Below are positions 15,208 to 23,660 of a stretch of DNA of 38,437 nt, piece by piece. Location of the stretch: positions 1 through 38,437 of the forward strand of contig PEVN01000411.1 of the NCBI GenBank assembly GCA_002779825.1, written 5' to 3'. Every line of letters starts with the position of its first letter. Positions within the stretch are counted from its first letter, which is position 1. Under the pieces are notes generated by a model. That model worked only from the letters and a program-made list of their open reading frames with translations. It was not told the origin of the DNA and ran no database searches. The position numbers and the translations under genes were made by a program. This DNA comes from Armatimonadetes bacterium CG06_land_8_20_14_3_00_66_21. GTDB taxonomy: Bacteria > Armatimonadota > Abditibacteriia > CG2-30-66-41.

Positions 15208-15234
15208 TTGCTGGAGGAGCACCGAGCATGTGTA

Positions 15235-15310
15235 GCCGGCGTAGCTCAGTCGGTAGAGCAACGCACTCGTAATGCGTAGGTCGTCGGTTCGAATCCGACC
15301 GCCGGCTCCA
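15235..15310 (+). tRNA. tRNA-Thr (anticodon CGU), CCA encoded
   Basis: A full cloverleaf can be drawn. The acceptor stem is GCCGGCG/CGCCGGC (15235-15241 with 15300-15306). The D stem is GCTC/GAGC, the anticodon stem ACGCA/TGCGT, and the loop CTCGTAA has anticodon CGT at 15268-15270. The T stem is GTCGG/CCGAC with loop TTCGAAT, the discriminator is T and CCA is at 15308-15310. It reads the ACG codon, abundant in this GC-rich genome. Confidence 0.97.
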
Positions 15311-15410
15311 GCTTACCTTCGCGGCAGTCTCAAGGCGCAGCAGATGACCGGGTCTCCGTGCAGATGGCGCCAAGGAGCTCGTCACCCCGATCTTTGGAGT
15401 ATGCTGGCGG

Positions 15411-15725
15411 ATGGCAGCTAAAACTCGGAACCAGCAGAAACGTTCTGCTACCCGCGCCGGGGCTCGGCTGAACGGCAGTCTGGCCCAGGTCGCCAACACG
15501 CCCGCCACATTGTCCACGGTGGGGCCGAGTCGTTGCGGATGGTGCGGGCGGAGGTTGCGGGCGCTGCCTTTCCAGACGGACTCCGTCGTGTTGTGCGTGG
15601 ACTGCTATGGGTCGCACCACTACGAAGACCGACCCGGCGACACAGTCCCGCCTGATCAAGGCGAAGCCGTAGCTCCGAGCGAGGCTGCCCCCGAGATCGC
15701 CGCCCGGGCCGAGAACAGCGATTAG
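15411..15725 (+). CDS. small zinc-ribbon-like protein, unknown function
   Basis: A 104-residue protein with one likely zinc-binding knuckle pair, CGWCGRR and LCVDCYG, about 20 residues apart (residues ~42-66). The N-terminal 35 residues are basic (MAAKTRNQQKRSATRAGARL) and the C-terminal 35 are acidic and Ala/Pro-rich. The layout recalls small DksA-like or CxxC nucleic-acid-associated proteins, but no family is recognised. The start has no clear Shine-Dalgarno; a TATGCT -10-like hexamer lies just upstream, so a leaderless mRNA is possible. It follows the tRNA gene by 100 bp. Confidence 0.55.
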   Translation: MAAKTRNQQKRSATRAGARLNGSLAQVANTPATLSTVGPSRCGWCGRRLRALPFQTDSVVLCVDCYGSHHYEDRPGDTVPPDQGEAVAPSEAAPEIAARAENSD

Positions 15726-15794
15726 CACAGTCGCGCCCCGTCTCCTTCCGGCCCACCCCACCGTGCCCAGCGCCTCCCTCCAGCGCCCGGAGAC

Positions 15795-17252
15795 CTACAC
15801 GGGCAACCGCTCACTGTTGGCCAGCGCCATGAATGTATCGGTGACCTCCGGGTCCAGTTGCGAACCCCGCACCTCGTTGATGATGGCGAGGGCCCGTTCT
15901 GTCGGCATCCCCTTGCGGTACGCCCGGTCGGCAGTAAGGGCCTCGAAGGTATCGGTGACGGCGAGGATGCGGGAGCCGAGGGGGATCTGCTCGCCAGCGA
16001 GCCCAGCCGGGTATCCCTTGCCGTCCCACTTCTCCTGATGATGGAGAACCAGGGGCACCACTGCCCAGGGAAACTCCGCCTCACCCAGGATGTTGGCGCC
16101 CTTCGTAGGGTGCGCCTTGATCTGCTCCCACTCGGCGGCGTCCAGCTTGCCGGGCTTCAGCAAGATGTTCTCGCTGACGCCGATCTTGCCGATGTCGTGG
16201 AGGATTCCGGCCACGCGGATGCCCTCGACGACGTCATACGGGAGCCCCAACTCGGTCGCCACCGCGACGGAGAATCGCGACACCTTGTCGGAGTGGTTGC
16301 GCGTGTATGGGTCCTTCGCCATCACGGCGTTGGCCAGGGCGCTGATGGTGCTCACGTAGCTCCGCTGCAAGGCTTGGTGCAGCTTCCAGTTGGCGATGCC
16401 CGTGGCCGCCTGAGAGCAGAGGATGGCGACGAGGTCCCGGTCGCTCTCGGTGAACGCGACCGTGGCGGTTTCCCGGTTCAGGTTCAGGACACCGATGAGG
16501 GTGTCGCGGGAAAGGAGCGGGAAGCAAACCGCCGAGCCGATGCGGCTGAGGTTCAGCCGCTCGCGAAGTACCGGGTCCTTGGCGCTTTCGGCGGTCAAGA
16601 CAAGCGGCTGTCGCGTCTGGGCGACGAGCCCGGCAATCCCCTCGCCCGGTTTCATGCGGACGGTGCTGGCCACCTCTTGAGGAAGCCCTACCGACGCGCC
16701 AATCACCAAGTCGCCGCTCTCCTCGTCGACGACCATCAGCGATCCTCGGGTGGCTCGCGACTCGCGAAGGGCGATCTGCAGAACGAGGCCCAATAGGCTC
16801 TTGAGGCCCTGCGAGGCAGTCACCGCGTTGCTCACATCGAAGATGGGGATGAGCGCACCCAAGCGCACTGCCTCCCGCTGCTCACACGCTTTGAGCAACG
16901 CCCCCTCAACCGCGTTGGTGAGCTCCGGGAAGGTGAAGGGCTTGTGGAGAAAGTCCACCAGTCCCGCCCGCAACGCAGCAACCGCGGAGTTTTCGTCGCC
17001 GTGGCCGGTGATGATAATCCCGACTGCTTCCGGGTTAAGCTGGCGAATCGACGTGAACGCCTCCACTCCGTCGATTCCGGGGAGCAGCAGGTCCATCAGG
17101 ATCACATCGAAGTCGCTCTGCTGCGCGAGGGAAAGGGCCTCTTCCCCCGAGGCGGCCCCCTCGGTGTGGTAGCCGGCAGATTCCAGAAGTTGCCGGCACA
17201 CGCGCACGACATTCGGCTGATCATCGACGACAAGTACGTTGGCTTTGCTCAT
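15795..17252 (-). CDS. REC-GAF-HD-GYP response regulator (probable c-di-GMP phosphodiesterase)
   Basis: A 485-residue protein from ATG 17252 with GGAGGT nine bases upstream. Residues 1-~120 are a receiver domain: acidic pair D10-D11, phosphoacceptor Asp54 (ILMDLLLPGID) and the Lys in LHKPF. Residues ~150-300 fit a GAF domain (GSLMVVDEESGDLVIGASVG, FPLLSRDTLIGVLNLN). Residues ~305-480 are HD-GYP: ILHDIGKIGV, AHPTKGANIL, LHHQEKWDGKGYPAGL and AVTDTFEALTADRAYR. Here the metal-site motifs are intact, unlike the short protein at 10751. It likely lowers c-di-GMP when phosphorylated by an unlinked histidine kinase. The neighbouring same-strand gene upstream is an ADP-ribosylglycohydrolase, 195 bp away. 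Confidence 0.93.
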   Translation of the reverse strand: MSKANVLVVDDQPNVVRVCRQLLESAGYHTEGAASGEEALSLAQQSDFDVILMDLLLPGIDGVEAFTSIRQLNPEAVGIIITGHGDENSAVAALRAGLVDFLHKPFTFPELTNAVEGALLKACEQREAVRLGALIPIFDVSNAVTASQGLKSLLGLVLQIALRESRATRGSLMVVDEESGDLVIGASVGLPQEVASTVRMKPGEGIAGLVAQTRQPLVLTAESAKDPVLRERLNLSRIGSAVCFPLLSRDTLIGVLNLNRETATVAFTESDRDLVAILCSQAATGIANWKLHQALQRSYVSTISALANAVMAKDPYTRNHSDKVSRFSVAVATELGLPYDVVEGIRVAGILHDIGKIGVSENILLKPGKLDAAEWEQIKAHPTKGANILGEAEFPWAVVPLVLHHQEKWDGKGYPAGLAGEQIPLGSRILAVTDTFEALTADRAYRKGMPTERALAIINEVRGSQLDPEVTDTFMALANSERLPV

Positions 17253-17447
17253 GGTTGGTGCACCTCCCGCTGCCAGCCACGGCATGCGTTCTCTCCTGCG
17301 TCTCCAAGTGCGCGAGGGCGCTGGCGGCCGGCGATCAGGCGGGTCCAGGCAAGCGGGTAACAGGGCTTATGCCACGTTCTGCGCCGTTCCTGACAACGGC
17401 CCGGACGCGGCGGTTGGCCTGACGGCTTGCTGGATCCGGCGGGGGCT

Positions 17448-18431
17448 TCAGGACGCGGCGCGAGAGCAGTGCGCGCTCGCCTCGAACAGCCGGTCCGCGA
17501 AGCTGGTGATCAGCGCCCTTCCGTGGAGTTGGGCGAGCCAGGCCGCCGGAATGCCGCCTTCGCCGTAGAAGGCGCCGGCAAGCTGCCCGCAGACCGCAGC
17601 GGTGGTGTCGGCATCGTCGCCGAGGTTGGCGGCCAGCAGGATGGCCTCCCGGTACGAACTGCTCCGATGGAACGCCCACAGCGCCGCCTCCAAAGACGCC
17701 ACCACGAAGCCGGCTCCCCGGATCGCTGGCGGCTCTCGGAGGCGGAACGAGCCAGCCGCGACGGCGTCGATTTCCGGTGCCAGGCAGTGCCCTGCCCGGT
17801 ACCCCGGGACCGGCGAGTAGTGCGGCGCGGTGAGCGACCGCCTGTCGCCCCCCGCCAGCGCCCCAACCAGCAGACCAGCCAGGCAGCGGCAGGCATCCAC
17901 GGCGGTGGGCGCACCGGGCGTGGTTCGCGAGCTCTCGGCCGCCCGCTCGACGGCCTCCGCGGGATCGCCAGCGTAGAACATCGGCACCGGTGCCAGCCGC
18001 ATGAGCGACCCGTTGCCGGCAACTCGCGGGTCGGTCGAGCCGCAGTATGCGTCCCCGGTCTGTTCGAACCGCCGCAGGGCTGCCCGCGTCGCGTTGCCGA
18101 TGTCAAAGCACTGACCGGTGCTGCTCAGATGCCCTTCCCGCCACCACCGAACGTAGCGCTGAAGCTGGTCCGCCGGGTTGAATCCCCTGCACTCCACGAG
18201 GCTCTCTGCCAGGCACAGCGCCATCGACGTGTCGTCGGTCCACTGTCCTGGTGCCAGCCCGAAGGGTCCGCCGCCGACCAGGTCGGTGAGCGGCGCGAAC
18301 GTGCCCGGTGGCCGGAACTCCAGCGGCATGCCCACGGCGTCGCCGACAGCAAGGCCGAGCAGGCAGCCACGGAAGCGGTCTTGGGGCGTTGGGGCAGGAG
18401 CGGCTGTGCTCAGTGGCCCGCTGGTCACCAC
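17448..18431 (-). CDS. ADP-ribosylglycohydrolase family protein
   Basis: A 327-residue DraG/ARH-type hydrolase, which removes ADP-ribose from proteins or small molecules using two Mg ions. Family motifs are complete: FRGCLLGLAVGDAVGMPLE near residues 20-38, WTDDTSMALCLAESL (metal-binding acids), GNGSLMRLAPV and NLGDDADTTAAVCGQLAGAFYG. The GTG start at 18431 overlaps the stop of the upstream secreted-protein gene (18425) by seven bases and has GGGGAGGT upstream, so the two are probably translationally coupled. No signal peptide; the protein is cytoplasmic although its partner gene encodes an exported protein. Substrate is unknown. Confidence 0.9.
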   Translation of the reverse strand: MVTSGPLSTAAPAPTPQDRFRGCLLGLAVGDAVGMPLEFRPPGTFAPLTDLVGGGPFGLAPGQWTDDTSMALCLAESLVECRGFNPADQLQRYVRWWREGHLSSTGQCFDIGNATRAALRRFEQTGDAYCGSTDPRVAGNGSLMRLAPVPMFYAGDPAEAVERAAESSRTTPGAPTAVDACRCLAGLLVGALAGGDRRSLTAPHYSPVPGYRAGHCLAPEIDAVAAGSFRLREPPAIRGAGFVVASLEAALWAFHRSSSYREAILLAANLGDDADTTAAVCGQLAGAFYGEGGIPAAWLAQLHGRALITSFADRLFEASAHCSRAAS

Positions 18432-21400
18432 CCCACCACGTACCTCCCCGCCCCCTTAGTACCTACCTCGAACACTACGCGCCCTTTGTCCACAGAGCAT
18501 GCCACCGTGCCCAGGTCCGCCCGCGTGCTCGCCGCCAGCGCCTGCACCCGGACCTTCTTGGGATCGACCTGCTGGCCGCCGCTGAGGGCTCTCACGTCCA
18601 ACGCGACCTTGAACGTCTTCTCCCGCGGGTACGGGAACACCGTGAGGCTGTTCTTCCCGAGGTTGACTTTGACGCTGCCCGCCGTGGCGAGCTTGCCGAA
18701 GTCCACCATGGTCCCGGGCGGGTTGAGGTTGGCGGCGAAGTCGGCGCGCTCGGCGGCAAGCTTCTGCACACCCTCGGCAGCGTCGCCGAGGGTGATGCCC
18801 GTGACGCGGTTGCCTTCGCGAATGACCAGCAGGCGGCCCAGCAGGATGCGCGACTCGCCCATGTCCGGCCCCTTCAGCGGGACGCGGCCGCCTTTGTGGA
18901 GACCGATGACCAGGTCGTACGTGTCGTAATCAGCGGGAATGGTGATCTCGTAGGGTCCGTCGGTGAGCACGTCGCCCTTCTTCCATTGGCTGGTGGGCTT
19001 TGGCAGGGCGTGGTCCTGCTGGAAGACGATGCCCTGGTTGCGCTCATCCGCCTCATTCACACCGTGGACGAAACAGCCGTAGTCCTCGGGCAAGGCGTCA
19101 TTGATGGTCCACTGGTACGTGACGCGGATCTTCCCCTCGCCAAGGTACTGGAAGTCGGTGAGCTTGGGTTCGATGTCCTTCCCCGCGTTCAGGTAGGGCA
19201 TGTTGAACGAAGTCCGGGCGTCGGCAAAGACGTACTCGGGGCACTCGGCGTAGTCGGCCAAGTTGCCGTTGCGCTCGGCAGTCCAGACTTCGGTGTTCGG
19301 GCCTTGCGCCAGCACGCCCCATTGAGGCAGGGCGTGCCCCTCAACCGGCCAGGGCTCCTTGGCCCAGTTCACCCAGACGGTCAGACCGCTGTCGTACTTG
19401 ATCCGCTGCCGCAGGTGTTCGCCCATGACCCGCGCTACGCTACCGGAGACGTACTTGCCGTCGATCGCGTAGGCGATCTCGGTCGGCTTGGCCGCGCCGT
19501 AGAGCCGCTGGACCGGGTGCATCAGGTTGTGCTCTTTGGCTACCCACTGGAGGTTGTCCGTTTGCGCCGAGCCGATAAATCCGGCGTGGCCGTACGCCAG
19601 TTCCTGGGCGCGGTACTTGTCCACCTGTTCCACGGTGCCGGTGTCCTGCCCCCAGCGGTGCTCGTAGCCCCGGGCAAACCAGCGCTCGTAGTAGCCCATG
19701 CCGTGGTTGACCATCTGCGGGTGCAACTTGAGCAGGTCGAAGTCCAGGAACGGGTCGTGGTACTCGCCCCCGGCGACCTGCGCCTCGACGCCGTCCACCT
19801 TGCCCGCCCAGTAGAACTGGTTTGCGCCTTCGCCGAAGAGCGGTCCTTCGTGGGTGTCCTGCATGTACCGGAACAGCTCGCTGTCGTACTTGACTTTGGC
19901 CAGCGCCATCGCCGCCAGGGGCTGGTCGGCTTCGTGATCGAGCTGATGCCACGGCGGGACGCAGGTGTGCACATCGAGATAGGCGGCGTTGGTTCCGTAC
20001 GTCTGGTGGATGATCGGCGAGTTCTGCTTGGCGTAGCCCAGGGCGCGGTTGCACTTCAGCCCGAAGCTCTGGACGCCGGTGCCGCCGTTAAACCAGGCCT
20101 TGGAGGGCGACCCGTCAGCGAGCAGCACCCGAGCCGTCGCGTCGTACGACGGCGCATCGGGGTAGAGGTCGATGTAGTTTTCGTGGACCGACCAGACGTA
20201 GCCACACTCCTTGGCGGCTTTGCCGAACTCGATCATGCCTTCGTCACCGCCGCACTGCGGGTTAGCGGGAATGTGGTCCGGCAGCTTGGCGTCATAGCCA
20301 TACCGCTGCCAGACATGCTGGATGATCGCGACGTGATCGACCCCGTTGTCTTTGAGCGCGCGCAGATTCTCGGCGTCGCCGCTGTAGGTGCCGCCATGGT
20401 GGCTCCAGACATCCAGCATGATCCGCGGGCCGAGCAGGTCGAGGAACCGAGACGGCTGGTGCGGCGCGTTGGGCAGGACTTCGCCAACGTCGGGCGAGAC
20501 AGCCACGTAGCCGAACTCGGTTAGCGGGTTGCGCGCGCCGTCAGTCTTCGGCTCGTAGGTCGCCTCGCCCTGCGGGCAGCGCGAGGCGTGCGACTGGTTC
20601 CAGTCGAGATACCGGCAGACGAACACGTTCTCCATCGGCAAGTACGACACCGCGCCTCGCCCCCAGTCGGCCGGCATGTACGGAATGTAGAGCGTCCGCC
20701 GCAACGGCGCGCTGCCGACATTGCCCAGGGAGAGCCCGCTGAGCACCGGCTGGTCGCAGCTTGCCGCCACCGTAAGCGCCTTGCCCACGATGCCGAAAGT
20801 CCAGGTGACCTCCAGGGGCTTGCCGCTGTTGTCGTACTGCCAGCGGACGCGCAAGGTGCGGCTCTTCTCGTCCAATCGGACCGATCGGACTGATCCGACC
20901 GATCCGACTGCGCGCTTCGCCCCACCTTCGTCGGCGATCATCACGCCGCCACCCAGTGCTGGTTGCACCGGGCGACTGTCGTCCACCTTCACCGTGAGAT
21001 CATCCAGCGTGCCGGTCTGCGGGGAATAGGTGTAGATGATCTTTGCGTCGGCTCCCTCGTACACGAACTGGTACGCGTCGCCCGCCTTGGCTACCGAGTT
21101 CTGGCACGACAGCACGTTCCCCGGCACGACCGAGTTCGGGTTGTTGCAGAGGTTCTTGAGACCGACGCCCTGTGTCGCCCGGTACGCCTTCGCGCCGATC
21201 AGGCGTTGCAGCAGCGCGTCTCGGCCGCCTTGGCTACTGCCGACCGAGATCTTGGCGTCGCCGAAGTACGAGTAGTCGAAGCTCGGGCTATTGGCCGGAC
21301 CGGGCTCCGTCTGCAGACGCAGCGTGACTTCCTTACCTGCATACGCTGATAGGTCGAAGTGGTAGTCCTGCCATTCGCCTTTGTCCCAGTGCTGGCGCAT

Positions 21401-21835
21401 CAGCTCCTTGCGCTGGCCGCCATCGACCAGGTAGGCACTGAAGGTGACGCCATCGCTCTTCTCGGGGCCGACCATGTCCGGGCGCATGGCGATGCCGAAG
21501 CTCAGCGAGATCGGCTTGAGGGCGGGGAACTTCAGCCGGTAGTCCACCCACACCGCACCGACCGGCGCCCGCCACGGGGCGTGCAGGAGAATGGCGTTGC
21601 GGTCGAGCACCCGCGCGCCGGGCACGTAAGACACCCCACTGACCGTCTCGAAGTGTCCGGTCCAACACAACGGCATCTCAACCGCCTCTTTGCCGTACGA
21701 CTGGTAGGCCACCCGGTAGGTGCCGATATCGCCGAGGGGCGTCTCCCCCGGCGGCAGGGCGACGGTGAGATCTTGCGCCAGGGCGGCGGTGGTTGGGAGC
21801 AGGCCGAGGGCGAACGCGAAAGCAGCGGCGAACAT
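18425..21835 (-). CDS. large secreted putative glycoside hydrolase (GH101/DUF5696-like)
   Basis: A 1136-residue protein. The ATG at 21835 opens a clear signal peptide (MFAAAFAFALGLLPTTAALA) and has AGGAG seven bases upstream; the frame extends to a GTG at 22072 without a signal. Residues ~25-215 look like a jelly-roll binding domain (HFDLSAYAGKEVTLRLQTEP). The middle third has a TIM-barrel style: IMLDVWSHHGGTYSGDAENL, GVDHVAIIQHVWQRYGYDA, YVWSVHENYIDLYPDAP, AAYLDVHTCVPPW and DTHEGPLFGEG. The Asp/Glu-bearing strand ends are the likely catalytic sites. The C-terminal third is beta-rich. The pattern recalls GH101 or DUF5696 proteins but is not a sure match. A GATCGG-rich micro-repeat inserts Ser/Val/Gly residues near 20876-20912. 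Confidence 0.6.
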   Translation of the reverse strand: MFAAAFAFALGLLPTTAALAQDLTVALPPGETPLGDIGTYRVAYQSYGKEAVEMPLCWTGHFETVSGVSYVPGARVLDRNAILLHAPWRAPVGAVWVDYRLKFPALKPISLSFGIAMRPDMVGPEKSDGVTFSAYLVDGGQRKELMRQHWDKGEWQDYHFDLSAYAGKEVTLRLQTEPGPANSPSFDYSYFGDAKISVGSSQGGRDALLQRLIGAKAYRATQGVGLKNLCNNPNSVVPGNVLSCQNSVAKAGDAYQFVYEGADAKIIYTYSPQTGTLDDLTVKVDDSRPVQPALGGGVMIADEGGAKRAVGSVGSVRSVRLDEKSRTLRVRWQYDNSGKPLEVTWTFGIVGKALTVAASCDQPVLSGLSLGNVGSAPLRRTLYIPYMPADWGRGAVSYLPMENVFVCRYLDWNQSHASRCPQGEATYEPKTDGARNPLTEFGYVAVSPDVGEVLPNAPHQPSRFLDLLGPRIMLDVWSHHGGTYSGDAENLRALKDNGVDHVAIIQHVWQRYGYDAKLPDHIPANPQCGGDEGMIEFGKAAKECGYVWSVHENYIDLYPDAPSYDATARVLLADGSPSKAWFNGGTGVQSFGLKCNRALGYAKQNSPIIHQTYGTNAAYLDVHTCVPPWHQLDHEADQPLAAMALAKVKYDSELFRYMQDTHEGPLFGEGANQFYWAGKVDGVEAQVAGGEYHDPFLDFDLLKLHPQMVNHGMGYYERWFARGYEHRWGQDTGTVEQVDKYRAQELAYGHAGFIGSAQTDNLQWVAKEHNLMHPVQRLYGAAKPTEIAYAIDGKYVSGSVARVMGEHLRQRIKYDSGLTVWVNWAKEPWPVEGHALPQWGVLAQGPNTEVWTAERNGNLADYAECPEYVFADARTSFNMPYLNAGKDIEPKLTDFQYLGEGKIRVTYQWTINDALPEDYGCFVHGVNEADERNQGIVFQQDHALPKPTSQWKKGDVLTDGPYEITIPADYDTYDLVIGLHKGGRVPLKGPDMGESRILLGRLLVIREGNRVTGITLGDAAEGVQKLAAERADFAANLNPPGTMVDFGKLATAGSVKVNLGKNSLTVFPYPREKTFKVALDVRALSGGQQVDPKKVRVQALAASTRADLGTVACSVDKGRVVFEVGTKGAGRYVVGW
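20876..20912. repeat. GATCGG-type micro-repeat inside a coding region (copy 1)
   Basis: Alternating units such as GGACCGATC, GGACTGATC and CGACCGATC, about 9 bp each, occur four times in tandem. On the coding strand they yield a Val/Gly/Ser/Arg-rich stretch (VGSVGSVRSVR) in a loop of the large secreted protein. Related runs occur at 27665-27702 and 36331-36350. Confidence 0.55.
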
Positions 21836-22295
21836 GGAGGCACTCCTCAGAGCGTGGGCGTTGGTGTTGACGGGTCTCAGCGTACTCCGTGCCTGCTCAC
21901 TTGGCAAGCGGGACGAAACGCTCCGGACGGAGGGCGGCGCGACCGCGAAGCGGCGCTCCCCGCCGGACGCGCCGCTCGTAGCCCGCTGCCCCGGAAACAA
22001 GCCCTGACGTGGCGCACACGCCCAAACACCGACTTTTCCACAGTTGAGGGTGCCAAACGTCGGGTTTTCCACAAGGACTCAACATCGGGGCGTAGGAGGC
22101 GCCGTGAAGGCGGCCGTCGGGTCCACCGGGCCCACACAATGCTGTTCCATGCGAAGTTGTTCGAAACGGAGGAGGAGTGCTGAGGTCGGAGCGGCTGCTT
22201 GCCAACCCCTCGCTCGGCGTCGGCCGGATCGCAGCAGGTGACTTCGGCGACGCCGCGAATACTTCGGCACGCTCGCCAGGCAGAGAGGGCCCATC
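21836..22295. other. 460-bp divergent intergenic region
   Basis: No convincing gene is seen. The region lies between the start of the large secreted protein (21835, minus) and the ceramidase-like gene (22296, plus), so it must hold both promoters; I could not identify clear -35/-10 pairs. It contains two DnaA-box-like 9-mers (listed separately) and GC-rich inverted segments near 21930-21985. Confidence 0.5.
22034..22073 (+). promoter_or_regulatory. pair of DnaA-box-like sites
   Basis: TTTTCCACA occurs at 22034-22042 and again at 22065-22073. Each is one mismatch from the DnaA box TTATCCACA. The copies are direct repeats 31 bp apart, about three helical turns. No dnaA, dnaN or AT-rich unwinding element is nearby, so this is not an origin by itself; a regulatory DnaA or other repressor site is possible. 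Confidence 0.35.
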
Positions 22296-23579
22296 ATGCA
22301 TTTCGGCATCGCCACCACCGATATCAGTCCGCCGTTCCCAACCACCATGGCCGGCTACGGCGCTCGGTACGATCACTTCGATGACATCCACGATCCGCTC
22401 ACGTTCACGGCGTTGATCTTGGAGGAGCGCGGACGGCGGGCGTTCATTGGGTCGGCGGATCTCATCACGTTCGAGAACGAACACGTGAGGGCGCTGCGGG
22501 AGAAGATCGCGGGACTCCTCGGCGCGCCGGTGGACAACGTGCTGCTGAATGCGTCCCACACGCACGGCGGGCCCGAGATGCGGGCCAAGGGCGGCGGTGG
22601 AGACACGAGTTCCGCAGGTCGGTACCAGCAGTTCCTCGAGGAACAGGTGCTGACGGCCGCGAGCGCAGCCGCAGCAGACATGCAGCGAGGCAGCCTGTGG
22701 TACGGGCTTGGCAAGAGCGGCACGCCCATGAACCGCCGGCTGGAACGCACCGGCGAGATCGTCAACGCGCCAAACCGCGAGGGGCCGGTGGATGACCGCG
22801 CGCAACTGCTCGTCCTCAGGGGCGCCGACGGCGACATGCGTGCGCTGGGCCTCCGGCTGTCATGTCACCCAGTCGCGACGGGCGCGCAGCACCGGATTAC
22901 GGCCGATTACCCGGGCGCGTTCCGGGCCGCGTGCCGACAGGCGTTCGGACCAGGGGTGACGCCGTTCTTCCTGCAGGGCGCGGGGGGCGACATGCGGCCG
23001 GCGCAGGTTGACGACGGCGAGAAGTGGCGGCAGCTGCGGCACGACGAGTTGCCCGTCATTGGCGAAGCGCTCTTGGCCGATTGCCTGCGTGTCCTTGGCC
23101 GCGGCGCGCTTGTGCCGGTAGGGCCCCTGTCGCTGATGGGTCACCTCAAGGTAGCCAAGGTGCCCTGCGTGCGGCTGCATGCGAAGCGCGGGGAGCTGGA
23201 CCGACTGCTGGAGAAGGGCGACTCGCTGGAGCGGCAGCACGCCGAGCGGATCAAAGCGAGTCTCGACGCTGGTGAAGGACCGCGGGAGGAAGTCGATGTC
23301 CGCGTGCACACGCTGTGGCTGACGAAGGATTTCGCCGTGGTCGGCATTCAGGGAGAGGTGCTCATCGGGCTGGGCGCGTGCGTGGAGAAGGCGTTGGCGC
23401 CGAACCGCGTGTTGCTTCTTGGCTACGCCAACGGCTGCGTCGGCTACCTGCCCGACACCAAGGAATTGAAGCGGGGCGGCTACGAGCAAACCAGCTACCT
23501 GTACAGCGACTGGTCGGGGCCGTTCAAGCCGGGACTGGAGAGGGTGATCGCCGCCGCTGCAAAACGGCACTGCTGTTGA
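22296..23579 (+). CDS. neutral/alkaline ceramidase-like protein
   Basis: A 427-residue protein starting at ATG 22296 with GAGAGGG upstream. The N-terminus (GIATTDISPPFPTTMAGYGAR) and the metal-binding motif NASHTHGGPEM (His88, His90) are characteristic of the neutral ceramidase N-terminal fold. A further His follows in LSCHPVATG, and the late GYANGCVGYLPD with a Glu/Tyr-rich C-terminus completes the zinc-amidase core. It lacks the C-terminal Ig-like domain of true ceramidases and has no signal peptide, as in many Planctomycetota/Armatimonadota homologues. The substrate may be an amide other than ceramide. It is followed at 81 bp by a PHP-domain gene in the same direction. Confidence 0.85.
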   Translation: MHFGIATTDISPPFPTTMAGYGARYDHFDDIHDPLTFTALILEERGRRAFIGSADLITFENEHVRALREKIAGLLGAPVDNVLLNASHTHGGPEMRAKGGGGDTSSAGRYQQFLEEQVLTAASAAAADMQRGSLWYGLGKSGTPMNRRLERTGEIVNAPNREGPVDDRAQLLVLRGADGDMRALGLRLSCHPVATGAQHRITADYPGAFRAACRQAFGPGVTPFFLQGAGGDMRPAQVDDGEKWRQLRHDELPVIGEALLADCLRVLGRGALVPVGPLSLMGHLKVAKVPCVRLHAKRGELDRLLEKGDSLERQHAERIKASLDAGEGPREEVDVRVHTLWLTKDFAVVGIQGEVLIGLGACVEKALAPNRVLLLGYANGCVGYLPDTKELKRGGYEQTSYLYSDWSGPFKPGLERVIAAAAKRHCC

Positions 23580-23660
23580 GCCGCGCCCACAATACCCGCA
23601 CGCGTGGAACGCCACAGAGGCTGACCGCCGGAAGCTGACCGCTCCTCGAAGAGGCCACCA

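Noticed and set aside
15235..15410. tRNA-Thr as an integration site for a mobile element
   Set aside because: No direct repeat of the tRNA 3' end, no integrase and no composition change were seen on either side.
18308..20524. A 738-codon open frame on the plus strand
   Set aside because: It is antisense to the large secreted-protein gene (18425-21835), has valine/leucine-rich shadow composition typical of GC-rich codon bias, and matches no family.
22034..22073. Chromosomal replication origin
   Set aside because: Only two DnaA-like boxes, no AT-rich unwinding region and no dnaA, dnaN or gidA-type neighbours.
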